NCBI GenBank assembly: GCA_035345875.1
Contig: DAORDH010000001.1
Coordinates: forward strand, 186,001 to 250,000
Direction: 5' to 3'
DNA length: 64,000 nt
Source of the DNA: UBA2033 sp035345875
GTDB taxonomy: Bacteria > Spirochaetota > Leptospiria > Leptospirales > Leptospiraceae
A program made the translations under genes and the position numbers. The notes under the pieces are model-generated. The model saw only the letters and a list, made by a program, of their open reading frames with translations, had not been told where the DNA came from and did no database searches. This document shows, piece after piece, positions 18,017 through 26,178 of this stretch (within the stretch, counting starts at the first letter, position 1; each line of letters opens with the position of its first letter).

Positions 18017-18343
18017 ATGGAGTTAAAATTTAGAGAAAAAGGTAAACACAAGATTATCCGACTGATTGGAAGTATGGATATCTATACAGCCTCTAAAATT
18101 AAAAAGGAAATAACGCAAATTATTGACGATGAGGAGTGTGAGTCTGTTATATTTGATATGTCTGAAGTGCACCATATGGATTCTTCCGGAATAGCACTTC
18201 TAGCGAATATTCAAAAGAAAATGAAATCCAATGGAAATAAATTTGGACTCTTATCTCCAACAAATGATATTATGGGAGTTTTAAAATTATCTTCCTTAGA
18301 TACATTTTTTACTATCTATCAATCAGATTTGCAGATTAGTTAA
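18017..18343 (+). CDS. STAS-domain anti-sigma factor antagonist
   Basis: A 108-residue single STAS domain of the SpoIIAA/RsbV type. The VIFDMSEVHHMDSSGIALLANIQKK block includes the DSSG segment whose first or second Ser is the phosphorylated residue in this family. Members bind anti-sigma kinases when unphosphorylated and so free a sigma factor. No anti-sigma kinase or PP2C phosphatase gene is next to it, so its partner is encoded elsewhere. The ribosome binding site is strong (GGAGGGAC). Confidence 0.88.
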   Translation: MELKFREKGKHKIIRLIGSMDIYTASKIKKEITQIIDDEECESVIFDMSEVHHMDSSGIALLANIQKKMKSNGNKFGLLSPTNDIMGVLKLSSLDTFFTIYQSDLQIS

Positions 18344-18370
18344 TGGAATTAAATAAATAGATGTTTGACT

Positions 18371-18452
<82 letters not shown>

Positions 18453-18507
18453 ATGATGCTATAATTTAGGATTTGACTTTTATGTCAAATCCTAAATAGA
18501 TTTACTC

Positions 18508-20571
18508 ATGACTTCCCATACATCGAAGACCAATTCTGAAACAAGAGTCATTATTGTTGAAGATGATCCTACAATTCTAATGCATTTAGAATTTATGCTT
18601 AAAAATAAAGGCTATCAAGTAGTTGGAAATGCTACGAATAGTGTGGATGCATTATTAGTGATTCGGGAGAAGAATCCGAGCATTATCTTAATGGATGTAT
18701 CAATCGAGGGGGATATCGATGGAATTGATACAGCCCTCATAATTAAAGAAGAGTTTAATATTCCTGTAGTGTTTATCACTTCCTTTTTTGATGAAGCTAC
18801 AATCGCAAGGGCTAAGATTGCGACTCCCTACGGTTATTTAATTAAACCGGTTGCACCTAAAGATCTATATATAGCAATTGATATTTCTCTCTACAATCAT
18901 TCGATGGAACGTCAGTTGAAAGAGAATGAGGAATGGTTTTATACTAGTCTTGGAAGTATTAATGATGGAGTTATAACGATTGATAATAATAGTAATATAA
19001 AGTTTATCAATCCTTCTGCAGAAAAGCTTTTGCATCTAACTTCTTCAGTCGTTGGAAAATCTTTACATGATGTGTATATTCCAATTAGAGAAAAAATGCA
19101 GAAAGAAAATCCAAAATCAGATTATCTTTTGATGCATGACCGTACTGAGAATTTATACCTATTACAATCAGATGGTTCTAAAATATTTCTAGATGAAACT
19201 GTTCGCCCCATTCAAGATACTCATCTAGGAAAATCACTCGGGAAGATTATTGTATTTAAAGATATTACAAAAAGATTAGCTCTTGAGAAAAAGGTAATGG
19301 ATCGTTTGCGTTATGAGATAGGTTTAGGTTTATTTTCAAGAGTTTTACTTTCTCCTTTCACCCAATTATCAAATTTAAATTCTACATTTAAAGAACTTTT
19401 ATCCTATATTGGATTGACTCGTATTGTTTTTTCTAGTATTTCTCAAGTTGGTTATGAAACTGTCTTCTCCGTGATTGAGGAGGCAACAGTTGATGAAGTT
19501 AGTAAAGTAGGCATAGGATTTCCAACTGATTTTCAACAATTCATACATTTACAGGAAAATGTTTTAAAAGAAAATAATTTGATCTATGGTAATATAAAAA
19601 ATGCTCCTGATAAATTAAAATCAACTCTATCTCTTAGAGAAATTAAATCTTATATTTTTATTCCGATTTTTTATCAGCATACTTTGGATGGATTTATTTT
19701 TTTAGAAGATGCAGTTAGCATTCGTGAATGGCCCGAAGAAGATTTACAAATTTTTAGAATTATTGGTGATTTAATTTCAACCTTTATCGAGAGAACTCGA
19801 AATGAAAATCTGATAAAGAACCATCGAGATTATTTAGAAAAGTTAGTAGAAGAAAAGACAAGTGAGTTACAGGAAGCAGTCAAATTAGCCCAGGCCGCAA
19901 ATAAAGCTAAGAGTGAATTTCTTGCAAGTATGAGTCATGAACTCAGAACTCCACTGAATTCTATAATTGGATTTTCAAAATTAATTAAACTCCCAGAAGG
20001 ATATGAAAAAGAAAAAGAATTCATAACCTACATCAACAGTGCCGGAAATCATCTGCTTAAAATTGTAAATGATATATTAGATATTTCTAAAATGGAATCA
20101 GGAAAAACTGTAATGATAAAAACAAAGTTTTCGCTTTATGATTCTTTAATTAGTTCAATCTATATAATGAAACCCCAAGCATCTAAGAAAAATATGACTG
20201 TGATTCAGCCGGAACAAACTGATTTAAATCTAATGGGAGATGAGAAAAAAATTAGACAAGTGTTTATCAATTTCTTATCAAACGCTATAAAATTTACAGG
20301 GGAGAATGGGATCATAGAGATTAATCTAAAGGAAATAAATGGATTTGCAGAAATATCATTTAAAGACAATGGGGTTGGAATTAGTTTAGAGCATCAAAAG
20401 TTTATCTTTGATAAATTTTACCAAGTAGGACAGGTCATGTATTCTGAAAATGAAGGAACAGGACTTGGTCTTTCCATTTGCAAACATATCATTGAAAACC
20501 ATGGTGGAGTTATTTTGCTTGATAGCACTCCCGGCAAAGGATCAAAGTTTACAATCCGTTTACCTTTATAA
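18508..20571 (+). CDS. hybrid sensor kinase: receiver-PAS-GAF-histidine kinase
   Basis: A 687-residue soluble protein without membrane helices. Order: receiver domain about 12-130 (acidic pair EDD, phospho-acceptor Asp63 in ILMDVSIEGD, conserved Lys in GYLIKPV); PAS about 140-260 (NDGVITIDNNSNIKFINPSAEKL); GAF-like about 275-420; coiled coil; HisKA with H-box ASMSHELRTPLNSIIG (His477); ATPase with N-box NFLSNAIKFTG, G1 DNGVGIS and G2 GTGLGLSICKHI. The receiver comes first, so another kinase may control this one. It is next to the STAS gene and the tRNA, with its 3' end overlapping a convergent gene by 6 bp. Confidence 0.93.
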   Translation: MTSHTSKTNSETRVIIVEDDPTILMHLEFMLKNKGYQVVGNATNSVDALLVIREKNPSIILMDVSIEGDIDGIDTALIIKEEFNIPVVFITSFFDEATIARAKIATPYGYLIKPVAPKDLYIAIDISLYNHSMERQLKENEEWFYTSLGSINDGVITIDNNSNIKFINPSAEKLLHLTSSVVGKSLHDVYIPIREKMQKENPKSDYLLMHDRTENLYLLQSDGSKIFLDETVRPIQDTHLGKSLGKIIVFKDITKRLALEKKVMDRLRYEIGLGLFSRVLLSPFTQLSNLNSTFKELLSYIGLTRIVFSSISQVGYETVFSVIEEATVDEVSKVGIGFPTDFQQFIHLQENVLKENNLIYGNIKNAPDKLKSTLSLREIKSYIFIPIFYQHTLDGFIFLEDAVSIREWPEEDLQIFRIIGDLISTFIERTRNENLIKNHRDYLEKLVEEKTSELQEAVKLAQAANKAKSEFLASMSHELRTPLNSIIGFSKLIKLPEGYEKEKEFITYINSAGNHLLKIVNDILDISKMESGKTVMIKTKFSLYDSLISSIYIMKPQASKKNMTVIQPEQTDLNLMGDEKKIRQVFINFLSNAIKFTGENGIIEINLKEINGFAEISFKDNGVGISLEHQKFIFDKFYQVGQVMYSENEGTGLGLSICKHIIENHGGVILLDSTPGKGSKFTIRLPL

Positions 20572-20943
20572 ATCTAAAGTATCTGATACTTTGTTTATTT
20601 CTTCTTGGCTGCTATCAGAAACTTGTCCCAAGTAACAGAACTTGCAGCCATAAATATGGACAGGTCTACGTCCACTTGGACCAAATGAATCTTCCATATA
20701 TGCATACAAAAATTCTGTTTTTTTAAGACCTGTGCCGCATATCGGACAGATTCGAGGTCTCTTTATATTTTTATCCCAATTTTTCCCATAAACTTTTTTG
20801 GGATCAGCTCCCTGAAAATTGTCTTCTTTTAATTCTCTTTCTTTTCTTTGTTGATCTAATCTTTTATCTTCTGAGTTATAAAAAATCATAAGAACCATAC
20901 CAATGAAAATAAAAGTAAAAAGAATAGAAAAAAAAGTCAGCAT
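20566..20943 (-). CDS. small membrane-anchored zinc-ribbon protein
   Basis: A 125-residue protein with one N-terminal membrane helix (LTFFSILFTFIFIGMVLMIFY), a charged linker, and a probable zinc ribbon made of CPICGTG (CxxC) and CKFC about 35 residues later. The rest of that region (YMEDSFGPSGRRPVHIYG) may hold the ribbon loops. The function is unknown. It is the last gene of a compact operon with the nucleotidyltransferase (1-bp gap) and its end overlaps the convergent kinase gene by 6 bp. Confidence 0.68.
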   Translation of the reverse strand: MLTFFSILFTFIFIGMVLMIFYNSEDKRLDQQRKERELKEDNFQGADPKKVYGKNWDKNIKRPRICPICGTGLKKTEFLYAYMEDSFGPSGRRPVHIYGCKFCYLGQVSDSSQEEINKVSDTLDL

Positions 20944-20944
20944 A

Positions 20945-21622
20945 TCAATAACTCAAATAAGAATTAATTTTTTTCGCCATCGTTTCAGGAACTTTAAAAC
21001 CACCATCTTCTACTCTTTCAATATATTTTTTAAAAGAATAAGAATGTTGAGAGGAATGAATTAAACCTAAAAAGCAGTCAGCTAATGAGCTTTCGATCAC
21101 ATCACATAATTCATTATCATCTTCAAGTCTTTGTTCATATTGATAGAGTAGTTTACGATTTACACCTCTACAAATTGAGCGATAAAAACCAAATTTAACA
21201 AGTGCTAGAGAATTGTAATTTCTAATCTTCAAATCATAATCAAGCTGGTTTAGATTTATACAATCTACAACTTGAACGGGATAGGTATTATTAGAATACT
21301 CATAAACTAACGTATTGATTAAAAGATTTTTGTAAAGATTGAGGCGTGTGCAATTTTCGTTATCACATTCACCGATTCGTCCTGTGTCACAATGGAGATA
21401 CATAACAACATCCGTATCTGAATGCTCTGTAGCTTGACCAAAATTTACAGATCCCATTAAGTCAAATCCAATCGTATCTCCAGACGACTCGATGAGGGAG
21501 ACAAATCGTTTAAAATCACCGATACGTCTTCTGGAAACAGATGTTTCATGAGCGCGAAAAAATTTCTTTAATCCGTTAAACTCTTTTATAATCGCATGAT
21601 TTTGGAATCTTCGAATACCCAT
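20945..21622 (-). CDS. nucleotidyltransferase-fold protein
   Basis: The motif FDLMGSVNFGQATEHSDTDVVMYLH (about residues 53-77) carries the GS and DxD signature of the polymerase-beta-like nucleotidyltransferase superfamily. A third acidic residue could be the Asp in VQVVDCI. A Cys-rich insert (CDTGRIGECDNENC) follows the catalytic strands and might bind metal. The C-terminal half is helical. Substrates in this superfamily range from nucleotides to RNA ends, proteins and drugs, so the reaction is open. Its start shares a base with the stop of the phosphoesterase gene (TAATG), suggesting coupled translation. Confidence 0.75.
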   Translation of the reverse strand: MGIRRFQNHAIIKEFNGLKKFFRAHETSVSRRRIGDFKRFVSLIESSGDTIGFDLMGSVNFGQATEHSDTDVVMYLHCDTGRIGECDNENCTRLNLYKNLLINTLVYEYSNNTYPVQVVDCINLNQLDYDLKIRNYNSLALVKFGFYRSICRGVNRKLLYQYEQRLEDDNELCDVIESSLADCFLGLIHSSQHSYSFKKYIERVEDGGFKVPETMAKKINSYLSY

Positions 21623-22629
21623 TATTTCCTCACAAACTCTTCTTCTGAAACAGGTGAATTTTCCATAACATACTCAGCCTTTAGAACTTTTTCAGTTGTA
21701 TTGATTTCCATAAGATGATTTTTTACACCATCCGTTAAGCGATATAACCCAACAGATGAAACCAGTTTATTTTCTATTGTAATTTCTGCAAAAAATCCGC
21801 CTGGTTGAAAACCATAAACAGAATCAACCGCTCCAAAATTGGAAGGATTTAGAAAAACAGTTTTCCCCTTTTTTAGAATTCCTTGGTCTTCATGCACGTG
21901 TCCTGAAACAACTAAACTAGGCTTTTTTTCTGCTTCATCTAAATATCTACGAATGCCTTGGGATCCAATATTTCCAAATCCAGGAATTTTATCTAAGAAT
22001 CCATAAGCAGGATCGTGAATCATGGCAATGTCAGGCAATTCCTCTTTAAAGAAATCTTCTGGTTCACTGTAAGAATGACCATATTTATTGTATTCATGAA
22101 ATTTAACTGCAAGCTTTTGAGGAATTCCTGAAGTGGAAATAGGTGCGCCTCCATAACCAGAAAATTTTAGTCCGCCATACTCCATTGATTTTCTATGAAT
22201 ATCCAATTCATATAAAGCAGTGTATTGCAGATCAATGTCATAATTTCCTGGAAGCAGAATACAAGGAGAGCCGGCATAATTTTTAATTAGCTTTTCAATG
22301 ATCTGGTATTTTTCCTTCATTGTCTTGGCAGCTTTATTAAAAAGCTCTCTGTAGCGAACGCAGGATTGTTGAATTTCCTCGGAATATTTATTGGAAAAAC
22401 GAATCACCCTAGTTGCATAGTCATAGGGGGTAATGTCTTCACCTGCATTTTTTGCTAAAATTTCTAATTCTTCTTGGTAAGTGCAAAACTCGATTATCAA
22501 ATCAGTGCTAAAAAAAGCTTTATAAATAATATCTCCAGAAAGTAGGTAGAGGTTAGGCGTTGTTTGTTGAAAAACATTTTTTAGGCCTTTTAATCCATCG
22601 TGAATGTCTGTGAGATAAATTATTTTCAT
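21622..22629 (-). CDS. calcineurin-like metallophosphoesterase
   Basis: A 335-residue cytosolic phosphoesterase. Motifs in order: DIHD near the N terminus (metal ligands), LLSGDII (Asp), LLPGNYDID where most relatives have GNHD, MIHDPAYG (His) and VVSGHVHED (GHxH). Tyr in place of His at the third motif removes the usual proton donor, as in some Icc-like phosphodiesterases. A helical insert (about 45-110) sits between motifs 2 and 3. It abuts the upstream unknown gene with no gap and overlaps the nucleotidyltransferase gene by 1 bp. Confidence 0.85.
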   Translation of the reverse strand: MKIIYLTDIHDGLKGLKNVFQQTTPNLYLLSGDIIYKAFFSTDLIIEFCTYQEELEILAKNAGEDITPYDYATRVIRFSNKYSEEIQQSCVRYRELFNKAAKTMKEKYQIIEKLIKNYAGSPCILLPGNYDIDLQYTALYELDIHRKSMEYGGLKFSGYGGAPISTSGIPQKLAVKFHEYNKYGHSYSEPEDFFKEELPDIAMIHDPAYGFLDKIPGFGNIGSQGIRRYLDEAEKKPSLVVSGHVHEDQGILKKGKTVFLNPSNFGAVDSVYGFQPGGFFAEITIENKLVSSVGLYRLTDGVKNHLMEINTTEKVLKAEYVMENSPVSEEEFVRK

Positions 22630-23382
22630 TTATATTCCGTATTCGTTAATAAAAGAATCGGTATCTTGTATCGGCTCAACAACTACAATATCAATTCCAA
22701 ACATATCCATAAGTGATTTTATGATGATATTGGATCGAACTTGAAATAAAATTTTATGATTATGAGCGGATAATTTTTTTATCTCAATATTATGAGCTGG
22801 ATTCACTTTATTTAAGAAGTAATTTAGATTTACACGAATTTCATTGTTTAAACGAGTCAAACTTAAAAAATTTGGAAAGAGTTTTGCAATAGTTTGAATG
22901 ATATATCTCTTATGAAAGAAATCGAAACTAGATATAAATCGAACTATATCAAACCTTCTCGGTCGACTATCCCAAATTTGAAAATTACTGATTCGAAATC
23001 TAACATGATTGTTTTTTACCCAAATTGGTGTGAGTTCTACTTTATAGTTCACACTTTCTATTCGGAAAAATTTTGCGAGTGGATAGTATCTTGTGATAAA
23101 GTTTCCTTCTAGATATACTTTTCCTTTATTTGAATCAATTGTAAATGTATCTAAATGTTCTGTTTCTTCCACAACTTGAATGTAAATGAGTTCATTAATA
23201 TAACGTAGATTGAGACTGACCTTATAGTCTTCTTTAAGCTGCTCGTCTGCTGCATTGAGTAGTATATCGATTGATTTTTCAGGTTGAAATAAATCTAGAA
23301 TTGGAGTAGTCATAATTTGTTCGGTAGTCTTCATGACTTGTCCAATTTTTCTAGTAGCTCTTCTGACGAAATACTCTATCAT
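22630..23382 (-). CDS. conserved-looking operon protein of unknown function
   Basis: A 250-residue protein with no signal peptide and no motif I recognise. It begins MIEYFVRRATRKIGQVMKT, then alternates helices and beta strands (LYIQVVEETEHLDTF, YKVELTPIWVKNNHVRFRIS), and may bind lipid or a membrane surface through its basic aromatic patches (RRFDIVRFISSFDFFHKRY). It is the first gene of the four-gene minus-strand operon and abuts the phosphoesterase, so a shared pathway is likely. Confidence 0.6.
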   Translation of the reverse strand: MIEYFVRRATRKIGQVMKTTEQIMTTPILDLFQPEKSIDILLNAADEQLKEDYKVSLNLRYINELIYIQVVEETEHLDTFTIDSNKGKVYLEGNFITRYYPLAKFFRIESVNYKVELTPIWVKNNHVRFRISNFQIWDSRPRRFDIVRFISSFDFFHKRYIIQTIAKLFPNFLSLTRLNNEIRVNLNYFLNKVNPAHNIEIKKLSAHNHKILFQVRSNIIIKSLMDMFGIDIVVVEPIQDTDSFINEYGI

Positions 23383-23477
23383 ACTAATTTCATGTTTTCG
23401 AAAAAGAATTGGAAAGCAATCGTAAATTTAAAACTGCTCCAGAAATTGTTGACACTATAGTATGATACTCCTAACTT

Positions 23478-25007
23478 GTGAACGTGAAAAAAATTATACA
23501 CTCCCTATCGATCTTTTTAATAGTATTGGCAATCCTTTCCTGTGGAAAGGAAAGAAAAAAACAACTAATGACAGATTTTAGTTCAGTTCAGGAAACAATG
23601 CAGTTTCCGAAAGATTTTCTTTTCGGAACATCGACTGCAGCCGAACAAATGGAAGAAACTCCCAATAGTGACTGGGGAAAATTCATACAAGATGCTTATA
23701 GCAATAAACGTTTTGAGACAATGGGTCATGGAATTGCAAAACCAGGGCACATCAATAATCTAGGAAGTTATTCTACTGATCATATTCTAAAAAAGACCAA
23801 TCATAACGAACTCTATGAAAAAGATTTTCAAATGGCAAAACAGATGAAGCATAACGCGTATCGTTTTTCCGTTGCATGGGATAGAATATTTCCTCGTCCA
23901 AATATGAAAGAGCCAGATAGGGAAGGGATTTTATATTATAAAAAGCTGATTTCTTCTATGAAGGCAAATGGTCTTTATCCGCTACTAACATTATTTCACT
24001 TCTCTAGTCCAGCATGGTTTTGGGAAGAAAAGAATGGTAAAGTTGGTTGGGAAAGAGACGATGCATTAGAGCAATATGAAAAATTTTTAAGGGTAGTTGT
24101 GGATAATTTTGCAGAAGATGTAGACCACTGGTGCACATTAAATGAACCGATGGTTTTTATTTTAGGTGGATATATGCAAGGAGTCTTCCCTCCGCTCCAA
24201 ACTAGAAAGGAGATAACAGATATTATCCCCGTAATGTCTAGGCTTTTACATGCCCATGCACTTTCACGTAAAATTATTAAAGAATCAGAAAAGCGAACAG
24301 GCAAGAAAAACTTAATTGGTTATACAATGCATACAAGAGCTTTCGAACCATTTAGAAATTACGCTCCCTTGGATCGTATTATTTCTGAAAAGGTAGAGCA
24401 AGCTTTTATTTGGGATTTTATAGATGCTGCAACCACAGGAGTTTTAAAAGTAACAAATACAGATTATAAAGAGGAAATTCCAGGATTAAAAGACAGTCTA
24501 GATTATCTAGGAATTAACTACTATGGACGTTATTATATAAAATCGAATATTTTCTCTCCAACGAAATTTGAGACTCTGTTTTCTGATCCGGATACTAAAA
24601 GAGAAATTGTAAATGATTTGGATTGGGAAGCATATCCATTAGGATTCTCTTATATACTTTCAACTGCCTATAGTAAATATAAACTTCCTCTTTATATCTT
24701 AGAAAGTGGAACTGCCGATCGGGAAGACAATGATATAAAAAGACAGGCAAACATTGTGACTCACCTGGCTGAAATATGGAATTTAATTCATACTAAGAAA
24801 GCAGACGTTAGGGGATATATTCACTGGTCACTCATTGATAACTTTGAATGGGCAGAAGGATTTGAAGCAAAATTTGGGTTGGTAAAAGTTGAATATCACA
24901 ATAATTACAAACGAACACCTAGAGCAAGTGCTGCTGTCTATACAGAAATTATCGAAAAAGGCATTTCAAAAGAACTCTTAGAAAAATACAGCAAGGATTA
25001 TAAATAA
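23478..25007 (+). CDS. lipoprotein glycoside hydrolase family 1
   Basis: Retaining beta-glycosidase. The acid/base Glu223 lies in TLNEPMVF and the nucleophile Glu409 in LYILESGTAD (the usual TENG is changed to LESG). Further GH1 blocks are FLFGTSTAAEQME, HNAYRFSVAWDRIFP, LTLFHFSSPAWF, LGINYYGRYY and IHWSLIDNFEWAEGF. The N terminus is a lipoprotein signal ending LAILSC (Cys22), so the enzyme is exported, which is unusual for GH1. The start is GTG (23478, or GTG 23484 two codons later); no ATG fits. A strong terminator follows at 25050. The substrate cannot be told from sequence. Confidence 0.9.
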   Translation: MNVKKIIHSLSIFLIVLAILSCGKERKKQLMTDFSSVQETMQFPKDFLFGTSTAAEQMEETPNSDWGKFIQDAYSNKRFETMGHGIAKPGHINNLGSYSTDHILKKTNHNELYEKDFQMAKQMKHNAYRFSVAWDRIFPRPNMKEPDREGILYYKKLISSMKANGLYPLLTLFHFSSPAWFWEEKNGKVGWERDDALEQYEKFLRVVVDNFAEDVDHWCTLNEPMVFILGGYMQGVFPPLQTRKEITDIIPVMSRLLHAHALSRKIIKESEKRTGKKNLIGYTMHTRAFEPFRNYAPLDRIISEKVEQAFIWDFIDAATTGVLKVTNTDYKEEIPGLKDSLDYLGINYYGRYYIKSNIFSPTKFETLFSDPDTKREIVNDLDWEAYPLGFSYILSTAYSKYKLPLYILESGTADREDNDIKRQANIVTHLAEIWNLIHTKKADVRGYIHWSLIDNFEWAEGFEAKFGLVKVEYHNNYKRTPRASAAVYTEIIEKGISKELLEKYSKDYK

Positions 25008-25049
25008 AACCATTCCATACAGAATAGATTCAAAATCCTAATCTGAATG

Positions 25050-25087
25050 AATAGCTCACAGTATATTTATACAGTGAGCTATTTTTG
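25050..25087 (+). terminator. intrinsic terminator after the GH1 gene
   Basis: AATAGCTCAC (25050-25059) pairs perfectly with GTGAGCTATT (25074-25083). After one A-A mismatch the inner arms GTATA/TATAC extend the stem around a 2-nt loop. A run of T follows at 25082-25086. It lies 43 bp after the GH1 stop. This is the clearest terminator in the window. Confidence 0.82.
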
Positions 25088-25230
25088 TAGGGTAGAGGTT
25101 CTAAATAGAATGAATAGACCCACATTACTAAAAGAGCAAGCGATGCTGTAAAAATTCAAGAGTTTCAGAACCATTCAAAATTATAATAGCGAGTAAGAAT
25201 TAAATCTGTTATTTTTCTATCATATCAAAT

Positions 25231-25956
25231 CTATTTCAAAGGAGTAAGATAATCACGAATTCGGAAGGGAATGTATAAAATAAAGCAGATAATGATCATT
25301 ATCCCCTCAAGAGAAATTAGGTAGTAGGGATAAGGTCCTAAATGATTTAAAAAGGTATTATTGTAAGTGGGTTTTGAAATAAACATATAGTTTGCATCAA
25401 TCATGCTATTTATAAAAAATACAAAGACACCAAATCCATTAATAAAAAAGAAAACTTTTAGAATCGATTTTAAATTAGGACGAAATTGATAGATCCAAAT
25501 CATATAGAAGTTAGCAAATAAGATTGCTGCGTGTGACAAGAAAAAATGATAGAATCGAAAATGAGGAAATCCAAGCCAGAGCTCTGGAGATAAAATGGCA
25601 ACAAGTGCTCCACCGACTCCTGTAAAATATACAATTTCAAAAATAGAAAAACTTTTGCGGATAAGTAAGATTATGCACAGGAAAATCGAGAAATCACAAA
25701 GTTGTAGCGGAAGCCCGTGTTCTATTTTCCATTCATTTGTTGCCATATACCAATATTGTAAAAGTATTTCTCCACTTGCTAAGATAGAAACAATTAAGTA
25801 TCGAAGTAAAATTTCAATCCTTTGATTTTCTTGGATTCTTTTTTGAAATAGATAAAGAAGGATTATACTTAGGAATGTGAGGCTAATCGCGATTATGTGC
25901 GATAGGGAATACATTTCAAAACGTGGTTCAAGTAGATAAAAGTTAAATAAATTCAT
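25231..25956 (-). CDS. TIGR02206/YwaF-family integral membrane protein
   Basis: A 241-residue protein with six to seven hydrophobic helices covering most of its length. The segment HGLPLQLCDFSIFLC matches the conserved loop of the YwaF (TIGR02206) family, and FRFYHFFLSHAAILFANFYMIW fits the following helix pair with paired His. The family has no established function. It stands alone on the minus strand between two plus-strand genes. Confidence 0.78.
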   Translation of the reverse strand: MNLFNFYLLEPRFEMYSLSHIIAISLTFLSIILLYLFQKRIQENQRIEILLRYLIVSILASGEILLQYWYMATNEWKIEHGLPLQLCDFSIFLCIILLIRKSFSIFEIVYFTGVGGALVAILSPELWLGFPHFRFYHFFLSHAAILFANFYMIWIYQFRPNLKSILKVFFFINGFGVFVFFINSMIDANYMFISKPTYNNTFLNHLGPYPYYLISLEGIMIIICFILYIPFRIRDYLTPLK

Positions 25957-26178
25957 CGATAAATAAAAAAGAAGGAATAGATCAAATTAAATATTTTTAA
26001 AAAATCATTCTTCCATTTCATCCCATTTTTTAAAGTATAGTTTGTCATTTGATTTTTTATCTCTTTATCCTTAGATTCTAAGATAGATCAGTCCTTTTTA
26101 GAAAGCATTCAGAATGAAAGCTTAGGCAAATAAAAAAATCTTGTAAATACAATTGAAATTCAAAATTCTGTAATTAGA

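Noticed and set aside
23449..23466. TTGACA at 23449 as promoter of the GH1 gene
   Set aside because: A -10 at correct spacing would fall at the start codon and reads TAACTT; TATGAT is only 6 bp from TTGACA. The box is probably chance or serves another start.
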